Positions 14,346 through 25,670 of a stretch of 37,127 nt of DNA are shown one piece after another; the stretch's first letter is position 1, and each line of letters begins with the position of its first letter. The translations under genes were made by a program, and so were the position numbers. This DNA comes from Methylococcaceae bacterium. Its GTDB lineage: Bacteria > Pseudomonadota > Gammaproteobacteria > Methylococcales > Methylomonadaceae. The stretch is from contig JAUYBL010000018.1 in NCBI GenBank assembly GCA_030693065.1, positions 1-37,127 of the forward strand, written 5' to 3'. Below the pieces are notes generated by a model, which saw nothing but the letters and a program-made list of their open reading frames with translations, searched no databases and had not been told where the DNA came from.

Positions 14346-15041
14346 ATGTCTACAGTATTGATTACCGGTGCTAACCGGGGCTTAGGATTAGAATTTGTGC
14401 GGCAATATGCGGCGGAAGGCTGGCAGGTGATTGCTGCTTGTCGGCAACCCAGCCAAGCGATAGAGCTAAATAAATTGGCTCAAAGTTACCCAGGCATTCA
14501 ATTAGAAACACTGGATGTTGCTGAATTTGAGCAGATTGATGCGTTAGCTAAAAAATTGGCCGATCAACCAATTGATGTACTGATCAACAACGCCGGTATT
14601 TATGGCGATGAGCGTGGTCATGGCTTTGGCCAGTTGGACTATCAAGTCTGGACCAAAACACTAACAGTGAACACGCAAGCGCCGGTAAAAATGGCGGAGG
14701 CTTTTTTACCGCAAATTAAACAAGGTAAAAATAAGCTGATAGTGACGGTCAGCAGCTTGATGGGCAGTATTGCCGATAACGGCAGTGGCGGCAGTTTGTT
14801 ATATCGATCCAGTAAATCGGCTGTGAATTCGGTGATGAAAAGCTTGGCGATTGATCTTAAGGATCAAGCAATCGGTACGCTTATCTTGCATCCAGGCTGG
14901 GTTAGAACTGATATGGGTGGCCCTAACGGGTTGATTGATGTTGAGGAAAGTGTAACCGGTATGCGGCAAGTAATTGCCGGATTTTTATTAGCGCAAACGG
15001 GCACTTTTGTTAAATACGACGGGGCCGTGGCGCCATGGTGA
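14346..15041 (+). CDS. Short-chain dehydrogenase/reductase
   Basis: Classical SDR oxidoreductase, 231 aa, Rossmann fold. The cofactor motif TGANRGLG is at residues 7-14, NNAG at 81-84, catalytic Ser in VTVSSLMG near 136-137, and the Tyr-Lys pair Y153/K157 in YRSSKSAV. Residues R33 and Q34 after the second strand suggest NADP preference. The substrate is unknown. GGGAGCGG precedes the ATG. The sodB terminator sits immediately upstream, so its promoter must lie in or before that structure or it depends on read-through. The stop overlaps the start region of the DUF3455 gene. Confidence 0.92.
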   Translation: MSTVLITGANRGLGLEFVRQYAAEGWQVIAACRQPSQAIELNKLAQSYPGIQLETLDVAEFEQIDALAKKLADQPIDVLINNAGIYGDERGHGFGQLDYQVWTKTLTVNTQAPVKMAEAFLPQIKQGKNKLIVTVSSLMGSIADNGSGGSLLYRSSKSAVNSVMKSLAIDLKDQAIGTLILHPGWVRTDMGGPNGLIDVEESVTGMRQVIAGFLLAQTGTFVKYDGAVAPW

Positions 15042-15046
15042 GAGAG

Positions 15047-15547
15047 ATGATTAAAAAAATACTTTGTGTGAGTGTGTTGTTACCAGGATTGGTGGTTGCC
15101 GGCACCATCATTCCAGAGGCGATTAGAGTCCCGAATGACGCCAAAATTGTCTTATCGGTGCATGCCAAGGGCGACCAGATTTATCAATGTACGCTTGAGT
15201 CAGGTAACTACGCTTGGCAGTTACAAGCGCCCGATGCTGTGTTATTTGATGGGCAAGGCCATGAGGTTGGCAAGCATGTTGCCGGGCCGACGTGGCATTA
15301 TCAAGATGGCAGCGAAGTGCGTGGGCGATTATTGAGTAAAGTCGATTTAACGCCGGATTCAACGATTTCTTGGTTGTTGCTGGAGGCGGTTGAGCATAAA
15401 GGCAAAGGCGTGTTGGCGGGCGTAGACTTTATCAATCGCATCAACACCCAAGGCGGTCTGCCGCCAGTATCCGGCTGTAATGGCAATCACTTGGGCACTG
15501 AGAAGCGGGTGTCTTATACGGCCGGTTATGTGTTTTACAAAAAATAG
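15047..15547 (+). CDS. DUF3455 exported protein
   Basis: Predicted periplasmic protein of the DUF3455 family, 166 aa from the ATG at 15047, with a signal peptide (MIKKILCVSVLLPGLVVAG). Family-like landmarks are the GDQIYQCTLESGNYAWQLQA segment, APDAVLFDGQGHEVGKHVAG, PTWHYQDGSEVRGRLL and a Cys-containing GGLPPVSGC near the C-terminus. Two Cys could form a disulfide. Its function is unknown. An in-frame ATG at 15035 overlaps the SDR stop (ATGGTGA), but GGTGAG lies four bases before the 15047 start and gives a better signal peptide. It is probably cotranscribed with the SDR. Confidence 0.85.
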   Translation: MIKKILCVSVLLPGLVVAGTIIPEAIRVPNDAKIVLSVHAKGDQIYQCTLESGNYAWQLQAPDAVLFDGQGHEVGKHVAGPTWHYQDGSEVRGRLLSKVDLTPDSTISWLLLEAVEHKGKGVLAGVDFINRINTQGGLPPVSGCNGNHLGTEKRVSYTAGYVFYKK

Positions 15548-15570
15548 TTTTTAGCTGCTGCTTAGTTTGA

Positions 15571-16695
15571 TTAGACCATCGAACTGATGGTCTTCCGAAA
15601 GCGGCTTAGCGCCAGCATAAAGAAAATACTGCCGATCGTTGTTAGGGCCAGAAATTCCGGCCAGACAATGCTAAAGCCCGCGCCGCGGTAAAGAATGGCC
15701 TGGGCCAGCGATACAAAATGCGTAGTTGGTGCCGCCAACATGATGTTCTGCACCAGTTCCGGCATGCTTTCGCGCGGTGTCATACCACCGGAAAGCATCT
15801 GCAACGGCAGCAGAATGATTAGCATCAATAGACCTAATTGCGGCATTGAGCGTGCAACGGTGCCGAGAAAAATCCCCATCGACGTCGTGGCAAACAAGTG
15901 TAGTGACATGCCCACAACAAACAGTTCAAGCGACCCCTGAATTGGCACGTCTAGTAGTCCATGTACCACGAAAACAATGGATGCTGTCGCAACGACAATT
16001 ACAACCAGCCCCATCGACCACACTTTCGCCATCATGATTTCAAAAGGTGTCAGCGGCATAACCAGCAAATGTTCAATCGTGCCGTGTTCGCGTTCTCGGA
16101 TCAGTGCCGCACCGGTGAGAATGATCGATAGTGTGGTGATGCTGTTGATCACCTCCATCACCGAGCCAAACCACTCCGAATTCAAGTTGGGGTTAAACAG
16201 CGCGCGTACTTCGAGTTCGACAGGCAGCATAACAAGCGCGCGATGGCCTTGCGCGAATGCCGCCACTTCGCCATTGACGATAGTTTGAATATAGTTGTTG
16301 CCGATAAATGCTTGCGAAATACGCGTGGCGTCTACGTTAAGTTGAATTGTCGGCCGCCGCCCAGCCAACACATCGCGCTGAAAATTAACCGGAATATCGA
16401 CAACAAAGGTGTACAAACCAACATCCATGCCGGGGTCGGTGGCGTATTGATCGATGATCACCGGTGTCAAAAAATGCGGCGGGTAAAAGGCGTTGACTAT
16501 ACGAGTTGATAATTGCGAGCGATCTTCGTCGACAATGGCAATGGGTGCTTTGTGTAGGGATTCGGGCAGGCCCGTAGCGATCAGGTAAACCTGGCCGGTA
16601 AACGAGAACACGATCATCACCAGCATCATGGTGTCGCGGCCAAGGCTGCGCAATTCTTTTACTCCGAGATAAAAAATGTTGAGTAGAGTTTGCAT
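15571..16695 (-). CDS. ABC-2 type transporter permease (YhhJ-like)
   Basis: Inner-membrane permease, 374 aa. One N-terminal helix (MMLVMIVFSFTGQVYLIATG) is followed by a large periplasmic domain (about residues 40-175), then five or so helices including the conserved ABC-2 segment LIREREHGTIEHLLVMPLTP and a TSMGIFLGTVARSMPQLGLL stretch. It is the last gene of a four-gene unit and starts seven bases after the RbbA-like stop. It probably pairs with the membrane half of that protein to form the transmembrane channel of a drug or macromolecule exporter. The corresponding E. coli order is yhiI-rbbA-yhhJ. Confidence 0.92.
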   Translation of the reverse strand: MQTLLNIFYLGVKELRSLGRDTMMLVMIVFSFTGQVYLIATGLPESLHKAPIAIVDEDRSQLSTRIVNAFYPPHFLTPVIIDQYATDPGMDVGLYTFVVDIPVNFQRDVLAGRRPTIQLNVDATRISQAFIGNNYIQTIVNGEVAAFAQGHRALVMLPVELEVRALFNPNLNSEWFGSVMEVINSITTLSIILTGAALIREREHGTIEHLLVMPLTPFEIMMAKVWSMGLVVIVVATASIVFVVHGLLDVPIQGSLELFVVGMSLHLFATTSMGIFLGTVARSMPQLGLLMLIILLPLQMLSGGMTPRESMPELVQNIMLAAPTTHFVSLAQAILYRGAGFSIVWPEFLALTTIGSIFFMLALSRFRKTISSMV

Positions 16696-16702
16696 GATTA
16701 AT

Positions 16703-19441
16703 TTAACGTTCCTGCTTTTTCAGCAATAGCACACTCAATCCCACAATCACCGGAATGGCGATGGCTATTGGCAGCAGCGATGGGCTGAGTTCGGCAAAAC
16801 CCAAGGCTTTTGAAAAGGTGCCTCGGCAAATGGTCAGAAAATATGAGCCGGGAAAGATTTCGCCCATTAAACGCGCGCCGCCTTCCAGCGAAGAGACCGG
16901 GTCGATCATTCCGGAAAAACGTGTGGACGGTATGAACGTCGCTAAAAATGTCGCGAAAATCGCAGCGATTTGGCTTTGGGTAAGGGTGGAGATCAATAAA
17001 CCAATGCCGGTAGAGGCTGTCACGTAAAGCAGTGCCGCTAAAGTCAGTAGTAAAAAACCGCCCTTGAACGGGACGCCGAAAACGAAAATCGCCAACGCGC
17101 ATAGTAAAAAAAAGTTAACCATGCCCACTGCAATATAAGGCAGTTGTTTGCCCACTAAAAATTCCAGCTTAGTGACTGGCGTGACGTAGAGATTGAGGAT
17201 GGAGCCGAGTTCCTTTTCACGCACGACGCTGAGGGCGCTGAGCATCGCTGGAATCAGCATCAGTAAAATAGGGATGATCGCAGGTACCATCGCCGGCAAG
17301 CTTTTTACGTCAGGGTTGTAACGAAAGCGGGTTTCGATGGTCATCAATCCGGCTGATACTCGACTCGTTGCCCGGCTTCGCGCCATCTCCAGCAGCCAGC
17401 CCTGATGCATGGCCTGTAGGTAGCCGATCACATTTTCAGAACGCGATGGCATCGCGCCGTCAATCCAGGCACCAATTTTAACCTGGTCGCCGCGTTCCAA
17501 ATCTCGAGCGAAATTTGGCGGTATTTCCAGCGCCAAACTCAATTCACCGCTGCGCATGCGGCGATCAAGTTCATCATAATCAGCAATCGGCGTCTGCGGA
17601 ATAAAGTAACGCGAGCCGCCCATATCGAGTGCGTAGTTGTTACTTAAGGTGGTTTGGTCTCGGTCGAGTACGGCAAAATGCAGATTCTCGACGTCCATGG
17701 TAATGCCATAACCAAAAGTGAACATGAGAAACAGTGTGCCTAATAAGGCAATTGACGCGCGGATGGGGTCGCGGCGCAGTTCCAGCGCTTCGCGAATCGT
17801 ATAACTGTATAAACGCATCAGACTAAAGCGCGCACTCGGTTTAGTCGCTGCTATGGGTTCACTTACTGGTGATGTTGTTGCGGCTTCATCTGGCTCGTTA
17901 TTGACGCCGCTGGCTTTTTTAAGATAATCAATGAAGGCGTCTTCCAGCGTCGCTTGACCGCTTTGCTTAACGAGCGCCGCGGGAGTGTCGCTGGCAAGCA
18001 CTTTGCCTGCATGCATCAAAGAAATACGATCGCAGCGTTCAGCCTCGTTCATGAAGTGGGTGGAAATGAAAATAGTGACTTGATCACGACGCGCCAGTTC
18101 AATCATCAGCTCCCAGAATTTGTCTCGTTCTATCGGATCGACGCCCGAGGTTGGTTCATCAAGAATCAGCAGTTCCGGTTTATGGATGACCGCTACCGCC
18201 AGCGACAAACGTTGACGAATACCCAGCGGCAATGCATCAGGCAATGCATCCATGACCGAGCCGAGCTTAAAACGCTCTGCCATCTCGGTAACGCGAGGGG
18301 TAATCTCGGCAGAAGGCAGGTGAAACAGCTTGGCATGCAGTTCCAGGTTTTGTTGCACGGTCAGTTCGGAATATAACGAGAATGCCTGCGACATATAGCC
18401 GACACGCCTACGGGTGGCCAGATTAGCCGCATCAACGACCTCACCGAACAACAGCGCATCGCCTTTGGTCGGTTGCAGTAGGCCGGTAAGCATTTTCATG
18501 GTGGTGGATTTACCGCAGCCATTAGACCCGAGAAAGCCGAAAATCTCGCCGCGCTCAATGCGCAGGCTGACGTCGTCAACTGCAATAAAATCACCAAAAC
18601 GCATGGTTAAATTATGGGCTTCAATAGCAATGACCTGAGCTTTGCCATTTTGGTCACGCGGTGGAATTACCACCGCTTTATGGCCTTTGCGTTTTTCTTC
18701 AGGCAGCAGTTGGATGAAGGCTTCTTCCAGGCTGTCGGTGCCGGTTTTCGAGCGCAGATCTGACGCACTGCCAGTCGCTAGACACTTGCCGTCATCCATC
18801 GCCACCAGCCAATCGAAGCGCTCAGCTTCATCCATGTAGGCGGTGGAAACTAATACACTCATGCCGGGGCGACGTTTACGTAATTGCTCGATCAGCTCCC
18901 AAAACTGCGCGCGCGATAGTGGGTCAACGCCGGTGGTGGGTTCATCCAGTACCAACAAATCAGGGGCGTGTATTAGCGCGCAACATAAACCAAGTTTTTG
19001 TTTCATGCCGCCCGACAACTGACCTGCGGGCCGGTCCCGAAATGGCTCAAGACCGGTGCTAGCAAGTAATTCATTAATGCGTTGATCGCGTTCAGCCTGG
19101 TCTTGACCAAACAAGCGACCAAAGAAGTCGACGTTTTCAAACACCGACAAGGTTAGGTAAAGATTCTTACCCAGCCCCTGCGGCATGTAAGCAATGCGCG
19201 GACACACAGCGCGGCGATGCGCAGAGTTATTGATGTCGCCGCCCAGCACTTCGATGCGGCCTGTCTGCATTTTTCGTGCGCCGGTAATGAGCGATATCAG
19301 ACTGGATTTGCCGACACCGTCAGGGCCAATCAGGCCGATCATGCGGTTGCTTGGAATATCCAGCGTTAAATCGTCGAGAGCGAGATTTTTTTTATAGCGT
19401 AGGCTGACGCCTTGAATCCGAATTACGGGCTCGGCAGTCAT
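16703..19441 (-). CDS. rbbA: Fused ABC transporter ATPase-ATPase-permease (RbbA-like)
   Basis: 912-aa protein joining two ABC ATPase domains and an ABC-2 permease half. ATPase 1 has Walker A GPDGVGKS (39-46), signature LSGGMKQ (142-148) and Walker [11 protein letters not shown], but its H-loop reads STAYMDEAE, with Ala (201) for His. ATPase 2 has Walker A GSNGCGKS (305-312), an intact H-loop STHFMNEAE (His 462) and a degenerate signature LPLGIRQR (404-411). The two halves therefore build one consensus and one degenerate site. The C-terminal part has one helix, a periplasmic domain and about five helices. The start at 19441 shares ATGA with the HlyD stop; a longer frame from 19474 is unlikely. 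E. coli RbbA is also described as ribosome-associated. Confidence 0.93.
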   Translation of the reverse strand: MTAEPVIRIQGVSLRYKKNLALDDLTLDIPSNRMIGLIGPDGVGKSSLISLITGARKMQTGRIEVLGGDINNSAHRRAVCPRIAYMPQGLGKNLYLTLSVFENVDFFGRLFGQDQAERDQRINELLASTGLEPFRDRPAGQLSGGMKQKLGLCCALIHAPDLLVLDEPTTGVDPLSRAQFWELIEQLRKRRPGMSVLVSTAYMDEAERFDWLVAMDDGKCLATGSASDLRSKTGTDSLEEAFIQLLPEEKRKGHKAVVIPPRDQNGKAQVIAIEAHNLTMRFGDFIAVDDVSLRIERGEIFGFLGSNGCGKSTTMKMLTGLLQPTKGDALLFGEVVDAANLATRRRVGYMSQAFSLYSELTVQQNLELHAKLFHLPSAEITPRVTEMAERFKLGSVMDALPDALPLGIRQRLSLAVAVIHKPELLILDEPTSGVDPIERDKFWELMIELARRDQVTIFISTHFMNEAERCDRISLMHAGKVLASDTPAALVKQSGQATLEDAFIDYLKKASGVNNEPDEAATTSPVSEPIAATKPSARFSLMRLYSYTIREALELRRDPIRASIALLGTLFLMFTFGYGITMDVENLHFAVLDRDQTTLSNNYALDMGGSRYFIPQTPIADYDELDRRMRSGELSLALEIPPNFARDLERGDQVKIGAWIDGAMPSRSENVIGYLQAMHQGWLLEMARSRATSRVSAGLMTIETRFRYNPDVKSLPAMVPAIIPILLMLIPAMLSALSVVREKELGSILNLYVTPVTKLEFLVGKQLPYIAVGMVNFFLLCALAIFVFGVPFKGGFLLLTLAALLYVTASTGIGLLISTLTQSQIAAIFATFLATFIPSTRFSGMIDPVSSLEGGARLMGEIFPGSYFLTICRGTFSKALGFAELSPSLLPIAIAIPVIVGLSVLLLKKQER

Positions 19442-20502
19442 TTTGGTAGTTTGACCGCGAGCTCGGCTGGCCATTCGATAGCCGGGTCGAGTTTAACGTA
19501 GGCCTTGCCGGGCACGCCGGTTTTGACTTGGGTCAGGTGCTGTTTTAATAACTCGGGATCGAGTCGTGCGCGCACACGAAACATTAGTTTGAGTCGTTCG
19601 CTTTCTGTTTCCACCGTTTTCGGGGTGAATTGGGCAACACTGGCAACGAAGCTGGCTTTGGCTGGGATGACATAGTTCGGCATTGCGTCAAGGACGAGAT
19701 GAATATCGCTACCCAGTGCGATTTTACCGGCGGCTTCGGTGGGCAGAAAAAAGGTCATGTAAACGTCGGATAGATCCACCATGTTAAGTACACGGCCGCC
19801 GGAGTCCAGCACTTCACCAGGCTCGGCAACACGGTATTGCACGCGGCCATCGCGCGGTGCTTTGAGCACGCTGTCGTCAATATCCGCCTGTAGACGTGTT
19901 ACTGTCGCTTTGACGGCCTCTATAAGCGATTTGGATTGTAATACTTGAGATTTTGCCGCTTCGATCCCCGCACCAGCCGCCGCGACTTGCGCTTCTGCAG
20001 CACGGATTGCCGCTTGCATACCCAGCACTCTGGCGCGGTCGTCATCGACTTCCTGTTGTGGCGTGGCACCTTCGCCGACCAGCCGTTGCGAGCGTTGCAG
20101 GCGTTTGCTGGCGGCATCAAATTCTGCGCGGCGCTGAGCAACAACAGCCGTGGCTGCGTTTTGTTCGCTTTCACGTTGTACGACGACGGATTTTGCCGTC
20201 TGCCAGGCACTCTCAGCTTGATGGACCTGGGCTTGCGCTTCGGCCTGTTGAGCCAGTAGTACAAAGGTGTCCATGCGAGCGAGCACTTGCCCGGATGCCA
20301 CGAAATCGCCTTCACGCGCCAAAATTTCAGCTACGCGGCCTGGCATCTTGGTGGCAATATCGATTTCAGTGGCTTCAATACGGCCATTGCCCGAGACAAT
20401 GGCCGCGGGCAGGCCGGCAGGGCGCAAGGCCCACCAAGTTATAGCTGCCGCGACAATAATGAGCGCGGCGAGAATCAACAGTCGTTTTGTGTTTTTGCTC
20501 AT
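19438..20502 (-). CDS. HlyD-family membrane fusion protein
   Basis: Periplasmic adaptor, 354 aa, of a tripartite efflux system. One N-terminal helix ([19 protein letters not shown]) anchors it, followed by a lipoyl-type half ([20 protein letters not shown]), a long alpha-helical hairpin (about residues 75-215, rich in Ala, Gln and Glu, with [20 protein letters not shown]), the second lipoyl half ([20 protein letters not shown]) and a beta-barrel domain. It sits between the outer-membrane factor (TAATG overlap) and the ABC ATPase (ATGA overlap), so the four proteins are probably made in coordinated amounts. It corresponds to E. coli YhiI. Confidence 0.93.
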   Translation of the reverse strand: MSKNTKRLLILAALIIVAAAITWWALRPAGLPAAIVSGNGRIEATEIDIATKMPGRVAEILAREGDFVASGQVLARMDTFVLLAQQAEAQAQVHQAESAWQTAKSVVVQRESEQNAATAVVAQRRAEFDAASKRLQRSQRLVGEGATPQQEVDDDRARVLGMQAAIRAAEAQVAAAGAGIEAAKSQVLQSKSLIEAVKATVTRLQADIDDSVLKAPRDGRVQYRVAEPGEVLDSGGRVLNMVDLSDVYMTFFLPTEAAGKIALGSDIHLVLDAMPNYVIPAKASFVASVAQFTPKTVETESERLKLMFRVRARLDPELLKQHLTQVKTGVPGKAYVKLDPAIEWPAELAVKLPK

Positions 20503-21932
20503 TAGTTTTCCTGGGACAACTGCGGTGGCGCAATGGGATTGATGCCGCCGCCTAATGCTTTATATACGGCAATGAGATTGGTGGAAGCCTCCGCTTCGGA
20601 GCGCGCCAGTTCGATTTCGGCAACATACAGGTTGCGTTGGGAGTCCAGCACATCCAAAAATGAGATGACGCCTTCTTGATAGCGAAGTTGAGATAACCGG
20701 ACCGATTCGCGCAAGTCTTCTGCAGAGCGGGATAGCATTTGCCGTCTGACTTCCTCGTTCAAATACTTGGTCATGGCCGTTTCTGTTTCCTGGAGGGCTT
20801 CGAGGATGGCTTTTTCGTAGGCCAGATAAGCTTCCTTTTGGCGCGCGTCAGCCAGATCAATACCTGCACGAATACGGCCAAAGTTGAGTAAGGGCTGCAA
20901 CAGGTTAGCTGCGGTGCCGTAGGAAAACGCAGCGGATTTGAATAACGATTCGACGTCAGTGTTACGCAAACCCAAAAAAGCCGACAACGAGATTTTTGGA
21001 AACAATTCCGCGATAGCTGCACCTTGCATCGCGGTAGCAGCGGCAAGATGCCGTTCAGCGATGTGAATATCAGGGCGATTGCGAATTGTTGCCGCTGGGG
21101 AGGTTAATATTCGCTTTCCCGGTGCTTGCGGAACAGCCCCCAGTAAATTCAGATCAACGGCAAGCGAGCCGGGATGTCGGCCCACCAACACTTCCAGTTG
21201 TCGCTGTGTACCAATCATTCGCGCTTCCAGAGCCGGAATTTGTGACATGGTGGTTTCGGTCTGGGCTCGGGACCGGACGACTTCGTGTCGAGCGACCACG
21301 CCTTCTTTGAATAGTTTCTGGGTAAGCGCCAGCGTATGTTGTTGAGATTCCAGGTTTGAGCGGGTGATGCGCAGTTGATTCTGCAGGCTACGGTAGTCAA
21401 CATAACTGCGCGCAAGTTCAGCGGTCAGTGTCACCAAAGATTGACTGTAAACTTCGTTAGCCGCTTCAAGATCGGCTGAAGCCGCTTCCAGTCGCCGTTG
21501 CTGACGACCGAATAAATCAATTTCCCATAGAGCATCGAAACCCAGTTCGAACATGTTGTAGCGGATGCCGGGGGCAAGGCCGGGTAACGGGTTTTCTTGG
21601 CGTTGTGCCCCGGCTTTTACATTGACGGTAGGGAACAATTCTGCGCGGGTGCCACGGCGTTCGGCACGGGCCTGGTCGATGCGGGTCAACGCTATTTTTA
21701 AATCAAAGTTTCCCGCTAGCGCCTGAGCCATGAGCTGGTTCAGCGTTGGATCATCAAAACTTTGCCACCAGTTTTTCAGGGCATCTTTGTCAATAGCTGC
21801 CAGTTCGGTATTCGCATCTTTGCTCGCTTGCCAGTGATCAGGCAGCGTTGGTACGGCCTCTCGATAATCTGGGCCAACCATACATCCGCCTAAGCTGAAC
21901 AGGATGAATAACCAACTCAAGTTAGATTTCAT
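20502..21932 (-). CDS. TolC/NodT-family outer-membrane efflux lipoprotein
   Basis: Outer-membrane channel of a tripartite exporter, 476 aa. The signal peptide ends in a lipobox ([13 protein letters not shown]), and [18 protein letters not shown] is typical of the NodT/OprM class. Two structural repeats of the outer-membrane-factor fold follow, each with a coiled-coil hairpin; recognisable pieces are [72 protein letters not shown] and [20 protein letters not shown]. It is the first gene of the exporter operon and overlaps hlyD by one base (TAATG). The cargo of the pump is not apparent. Confidence 0.95.
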   Translation of the reverse strand: MKSNLSWLFILFSLGGCMVGPDYREAVPTLPDHWQASKDANTELAAIDKDALKNWWQSFDDPTLNQLMAQALAGNFDLKIALTRIDQARAERRGTRAELFPTVNVKAGAQRQENPLPGLAPGIRYNMFELGFDALWEIDLFGRQQRRLEAASADLEAANEVYSQSLVTLTAELARSYVDYRSLQNQLRITRSNLESQQHTLALTQKLFKEGVVARHEVVRSRAQTETTMSQIPALEARMIGTQRQLEVLVGRHPGSLAVDLNLLGAVPQAPGKRILTSPAATIRNRPDIHIAERHLAAATAMQGAAIAELFPKISLSAFLGLRNTDVESLFKSAAFSYGTAANLLQPLLNFGRIRAGIDLADARQKEAYLAYEKAILEALQETETAMTKYLNEEVRRQMLSRSAEDLRESVRLSQLRYQEGVISFLDVLDSQRNLYVAEIELARSEAEASTNLIAVYKALGGGINPIAPPQLSQEN

Positions 21933-22052
21933 CTATTGTCTTTTAAGAAATTGAGTTTTAAGGGAATGGATTTTGGCGTTGCAATATCAACGTCCTAAAT
22001 AGCAGCTTAAAGAATTTAGCCGACAATCTCTGTACGCTAACGTACCTAGTGG

Positions 22053-22754
22053 CTAGTTTGTAGTTTCGCTGAGGACTTGCCGCAAAAACGGTAGCGTGAG
22101 TTTGCGTTTGGCGGCTAGTGAGGCGCGGTCGAGTTTTTCTAGCAAAACCCAAAGGCCATGAAGATCTCTGGCGTAATGCGTAAGTAAAAACTGTCCGACT
22201 TTTGGTGAGATTTCAAAACCCAGTTGATCAGCTTTGAAAATTAAGGCGGCGATTTTATCGTCATCGCTTAGTGGTTTTAATTTCAGGGTCAGCCCCCAGT
22301 TGAGCCGGGTTTTGAGGTCGGGTAATTCGATGGTCAATAATTGGGGTGGGCAGTCGGCCGATAAAATTAGCTTATGATCACGTTCCCGGTGACGATTGAA
22401 AAAATTAAAAAACGCTAATTCCCAGGCTTGATTGCCTGCGATGGTTTCAATGTTGTCAAAACACACCAGTTCGATTTCTTCCAGACCATTGAGCATGGCA
22501 GGTGCTGGTAATTTTGGGGTCGATAAGTCAAAGTAAAATGAACTTATGTCTTGTTGTTGCGCTAGCTGGCAACAGGCTTGCAGTAAATGGCTTTTGCCTT
22601 CTCCAGTGGCTCCCCATAGAAATAGCTGTTGTTCACCTGAGCCAATAACACTTTGCTGTAAGTGGGAGATTATTTCTTGATTGGGGCCGGGGTAAAAGTC
22701 GTTAAACGTTTGATTGGCCCGAAAATCAAAATCCAGGGGAAGCTGTTCGGCCAT
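22053..22754 (-). CDS. hda: DnaA regulatory inactivator Hda
   Basis: AAA+ protein of 233 aa that, bound to the DNA-loaded beta clamp, stimulates ATP hydrolysis by DnaA and so prevents re-initiation. The N-terminal clamp-binding motif QLPLDF (residues 4-9) is present. It is followed by Walker A GATGEGKS (48-55), Walker B ELVCFDNIE and the sensor-like LKTRLNWGLTLKLKPL. It lacks a DNA-binding domain, as Hda does. DUF2069, wrbA and arsC-like genes lie upstream on the same strand, an arrangement seen in other gammaproteobacteria; the DUF2069 stop is two bases before its ATG. Confidence 0.95.
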   Translation of the reverse strand: MAEQLPLDFDFRANQTFNDFYPGPNQEIISHLQQSVIGSGEQQLFLWGATGEGKSHLLQACCQLAQQQDISSFYFDLSTPKLPAPAMLNGLEEIELVCFDNIETIAGNQAWELAFFNFFNRHRERDHKLILSADCPPQLLTIELPDLKTRLNWGLTLKLKPLSDDDKIAALIFKADQLGFEISPKVGQFLLTHYARDLHGLWVLLEKLDRASLAAKRKLTLPFLRQVLSETTN

Positions 22755-22756
22755 CG

Positions 22757-23709
<953 letters not shown>

Positions 23710-23789
23710 TTAAAAATGATTGTTGTAACGTTGTAAGGGCAAAAGGCTGTTCCAGTCTATACGTATATTTTAGATTCTCTCGGAAATAA

Positions 23790-23821
23790 CCCTCTCCGGA
23801 GGGAGAGGGTTGGGTGAGGGG
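23790..23821. repeat. Dispersed intergenic repeat
   Basis: CCCTCTCCGGAGGGAGAGGG forms a tight hairpin and continues TTGGGTGAGGGG. The TTGGG-TGAGG part is shared with the sequence upstream of nlpD (about 50-67). It lies between the wrbA and arsC-like genes. Confidence 0.7.
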
Positions 23822-23856
23822 AAATCATATAAACCATGCAACTCTTTGCGTAATGG

Positions 23857-24204
23857 TCAAAGAATCGCCAACACATCTTCAGGCGGTCGACCGATAGCGG
23901 CTTTATCATTGGCTAGCACGATAGGTCGTTCGATTAACACCGGATGTTTAACCATGGCGGCAATTAACGCCTCCCTGCTTAAACCGGCATCGTCAAAGTG
24001 GTTGGCTTTGTAGTCAGCTTCTTTTTTGCGCATCAACTCACGTGGCTCTAAGCCCAGTTTTTGCAAAATATCATCCAGTTCTTGTGTGCTAGGTGGATTT
24101 TTTAGGTATTCGATAACTTCCGGTTCAATGCCTTGCTGCTGCAGTAATTCAAGGGTTTGGCGGGATTTGCTGCAACGCGGATTATGATAAATTTTTACAC
24201 TCAT
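23857..24204 (-). CDS. arsC: ArsC-family (glutaredoxin-dependent arsenate reductase-like) protein
   Basis: 115-aa thioredoxin-fold protein of the ArsC/YfgD family. The catalytic Cys is C11 in YHNPRCSKSRQTL, and the family HPVLIERPIVL segment supplies the conserved arginine. Members reduce arsenate with glutathione and glutaredoxin, but the copy next to hda, as in E. coli yfgD, is not part of an ars operon and its physiological role is unclear. No arsR, arsB or other ars gene is near. It is divergent from ubiA, with a 78-base shared upstream region. Confidence 0.88.
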   Translation of the reverse strand: MSVKIYHNPRCSKSRQTLELLQQQGIEPEVIEYLKNPPSTQELDDILQKLGLEPRELMRKKEADYKANHFDDAGLSREALIAAMVKHPVLIERPIVLANDKAAIGRPPEDVLAIL

Positions 24205-24282
24205 GAGCTCTCACACGGTCAGTAAAACAAAAAAGTTATAATATCAGCTTACTCTTACGCTCGCTTTGAAAAGGTATCCTCG

Positions 24283-25155
24283 GTGACAACAGAAAAAATT
24301 AGGGATAGAGCCAGGCAATACTGGTTACTGGCACGATTCGATAAACCGATTGGTATATTGATTTTACTATGGCCGACACTTTGGGCACTGTGGGTAGCCA
24401 GCGACGGCAAGCCCGATTTATTAGTGTTAACCGTCATCTGTCTGGGCGTTGTCTTAATGCGCGCCGCCGGTTGTGTGATTAATGATTATGCCGATCGAGA
24501 CTTTGATCCGCATGTGCAACGCACCAAACAAAGGCCGATTGCAGCGGGTAAAGTAACGCCAAAAGAAGCCTTGGTGGTGTTTGTAGTGCTGTGTTTAATC
24601 GCCTTCGGCTTGGTGTTATTGCTGAATGTTTACACCATCCTGTTGTCTTTTGTGGCGGCATTTTTAGCAGCCAGTTATCCCTTTATGAAGCGTTTTACCC
24701 AGTTGCCGCAAGCGTATTTGGGTATTGCCTTTGGTTGGGCGGTACCGATGGCATTTGCTGCACAGATCAATAGCATTCCGTTAGTAGCATGGTTGATGTA
24801 CCTGGCGGTGGTGCTGTGGGCATTGGTCTACGACACCATGTACGCAATGGTCGATAAGGATGACGATTTAAAAATCGGCATCAAATCAACCGCTATTCTG
24901 TTTGGCGACTACGACCGGCAGATTATGGCGGTATTGCAACTGATTATTATCGGACTGCTGATTGCCGTGGGGTTAATGATTACGGCAGGTTGGGCTTATT
25001 TTGCTGGGCTTGCGGTTGCGGCAGGTTTGTTCGTGTATCAACAAACCTTGATTTTTAATCGTAACAAAGTGCTGTGCTTTAAGGCGTTTTTGAATAACAA
25101 CTGGTTTGGGGTGTCAGTGTTTGTGGGCTTGCTAGTGGATTACGGGTTAAGGTAA
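24283..25155 (+). CDS. ubiA: 4-hydroxybenzoate polyprenyltransferase UbiA
   Basis: Inner-membrane prenyltransferase, 290 aa, attaching the polyprenyl tail to 4-hydroxybenzoate in ubiquinone biosynthesis. The first Asp-rich motif is N67-D-Y-A-D71-R-D-F-D75 and the second is in [13 protein letters not shown]; both bind the Mg-diphosphate. About eight to nine membrane helices are visible, beginning [20 protein letters not shown]. The start is GTG with AAGG eight bases upstream. No ubiC is adjacent. Confidence 0.95.
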   Translation: MTTEKIRDRARQYWLLARFDKPIGILILLWPTLWALWVASDGKPDLLVLTVICLGVVLMRAAGCVINDYADRDFDPHVQRTKQRPIAAGKVTPKEALVVFVVLCLIAFGLVLLLNVYTILLSFVAAFLAASYPFMKRFTQLPQAYLGIAFGWAVPMAFAAQINSIPLVAWLMYLAVVLWALVYDTMYAMVDKDDDLKIGIKSTAILFGDYDRQIMAVLQLIIIGLLIAVGLMITAGWAYFAGLAVAAGLFVYQQTLIFNRNKVLCFKAFLNNNWFGVSVFVGLLVDYGLR

Positions 25156-25319
25156 TCCATTGAATTAGTCGCAGATGAGTTCAAGAGAAAAAACTTGGTA
25201 AATTGCATTAAGGTTGGGGTTAGACTAGCGCCGCATCAATCGCGTCTGATCCCATTGATTCTCGGGGTTTGCCGAGTTGCACACATTTGGAATAATTAAT
25301 ATTAACTAAAGAGGTGAGT

Positions 25320-25610
25320 ATGTTTTCTAAACAAATCAAATTGTCGCTAGGTCTTTGCGCAATATCAGCGCTGATAACTCCAACACTAAGTCAGGCAGAC
25401 ACAGCCATTGTGTTAGCTGCATCAGACACCGGTTCGATAGCAGCGAGCCGGGCTGCGGACCAAAAAGCTGCGCTAGCAAAAAAGGCAGCGGAGAGAGAAG
25501 CAAAAAAGGCAGCTGAGGCGCAAAAGGCTGCTGAAAAACAAGTGCCTGCTGAGACAACAGTCCCTTCTAAGGAACCAACTCCTCCAGCTGAAGAGACTAA
25601 GGGAAATTAA
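25320..25610 (+). CDS. Small exported Ala/Lys-rich protein
   Basis: 96-aa protein of unknown function. A signal peptide (LSLGLCAISALITPTLSQA) is followed by a low-complexity, probably coiled-coil helix with AxxKAA repeats (ALAKKAAEREAKKAAEAQKA) and a Pro/Thr/Glu tail (VPSKEPTPPAEETKGN). The start at 25320 was preferred over GTG at 25314 because GAGGTG lies directly upstream. Low-complexity composition limits inference; it could be a structural periplasmic protein. It precedes the AAA/RloB pair but differs from it in base composition and is separated by a repeat. Confidence 0.6.
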   Translation: MFSKQIKLSLGLCAISALITPTLSQADTAIVLAASDTGSIAASRAADQKAALAKKAAEREAKKAAEAQKAAEKQVPAETTVPSKEPTPPAEETKGN

Positions 25611-25670
25611 TTGCTGGGCAGAAATTAATGGAGGGAAAGCCCTATCACTAATGCTGCGCTAAATTCAAAA

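Noticed and set aside
16698-17102. 134-aa minus-strand ORF overlapping the RbbA-like gene in another frame
   Set aside because: Arg/Phe/His-rich composition typical of a shadow frame; the RbbA frame is fully supported by family motifs.
19953-20444. 163-aa plus-strand ORF antisense to hlyD
   Set aside because: Arg/His/Pro-rich shadow of the Ala/Gln-rich coiled coil; no start signal.
23857-24204. Arsenic-resistance operon
   Set aside because: Only a YfgD/ArsC-like gene is present, in the conserved hda neighbourhood; no arsR, arsB, acr3 or arsH.
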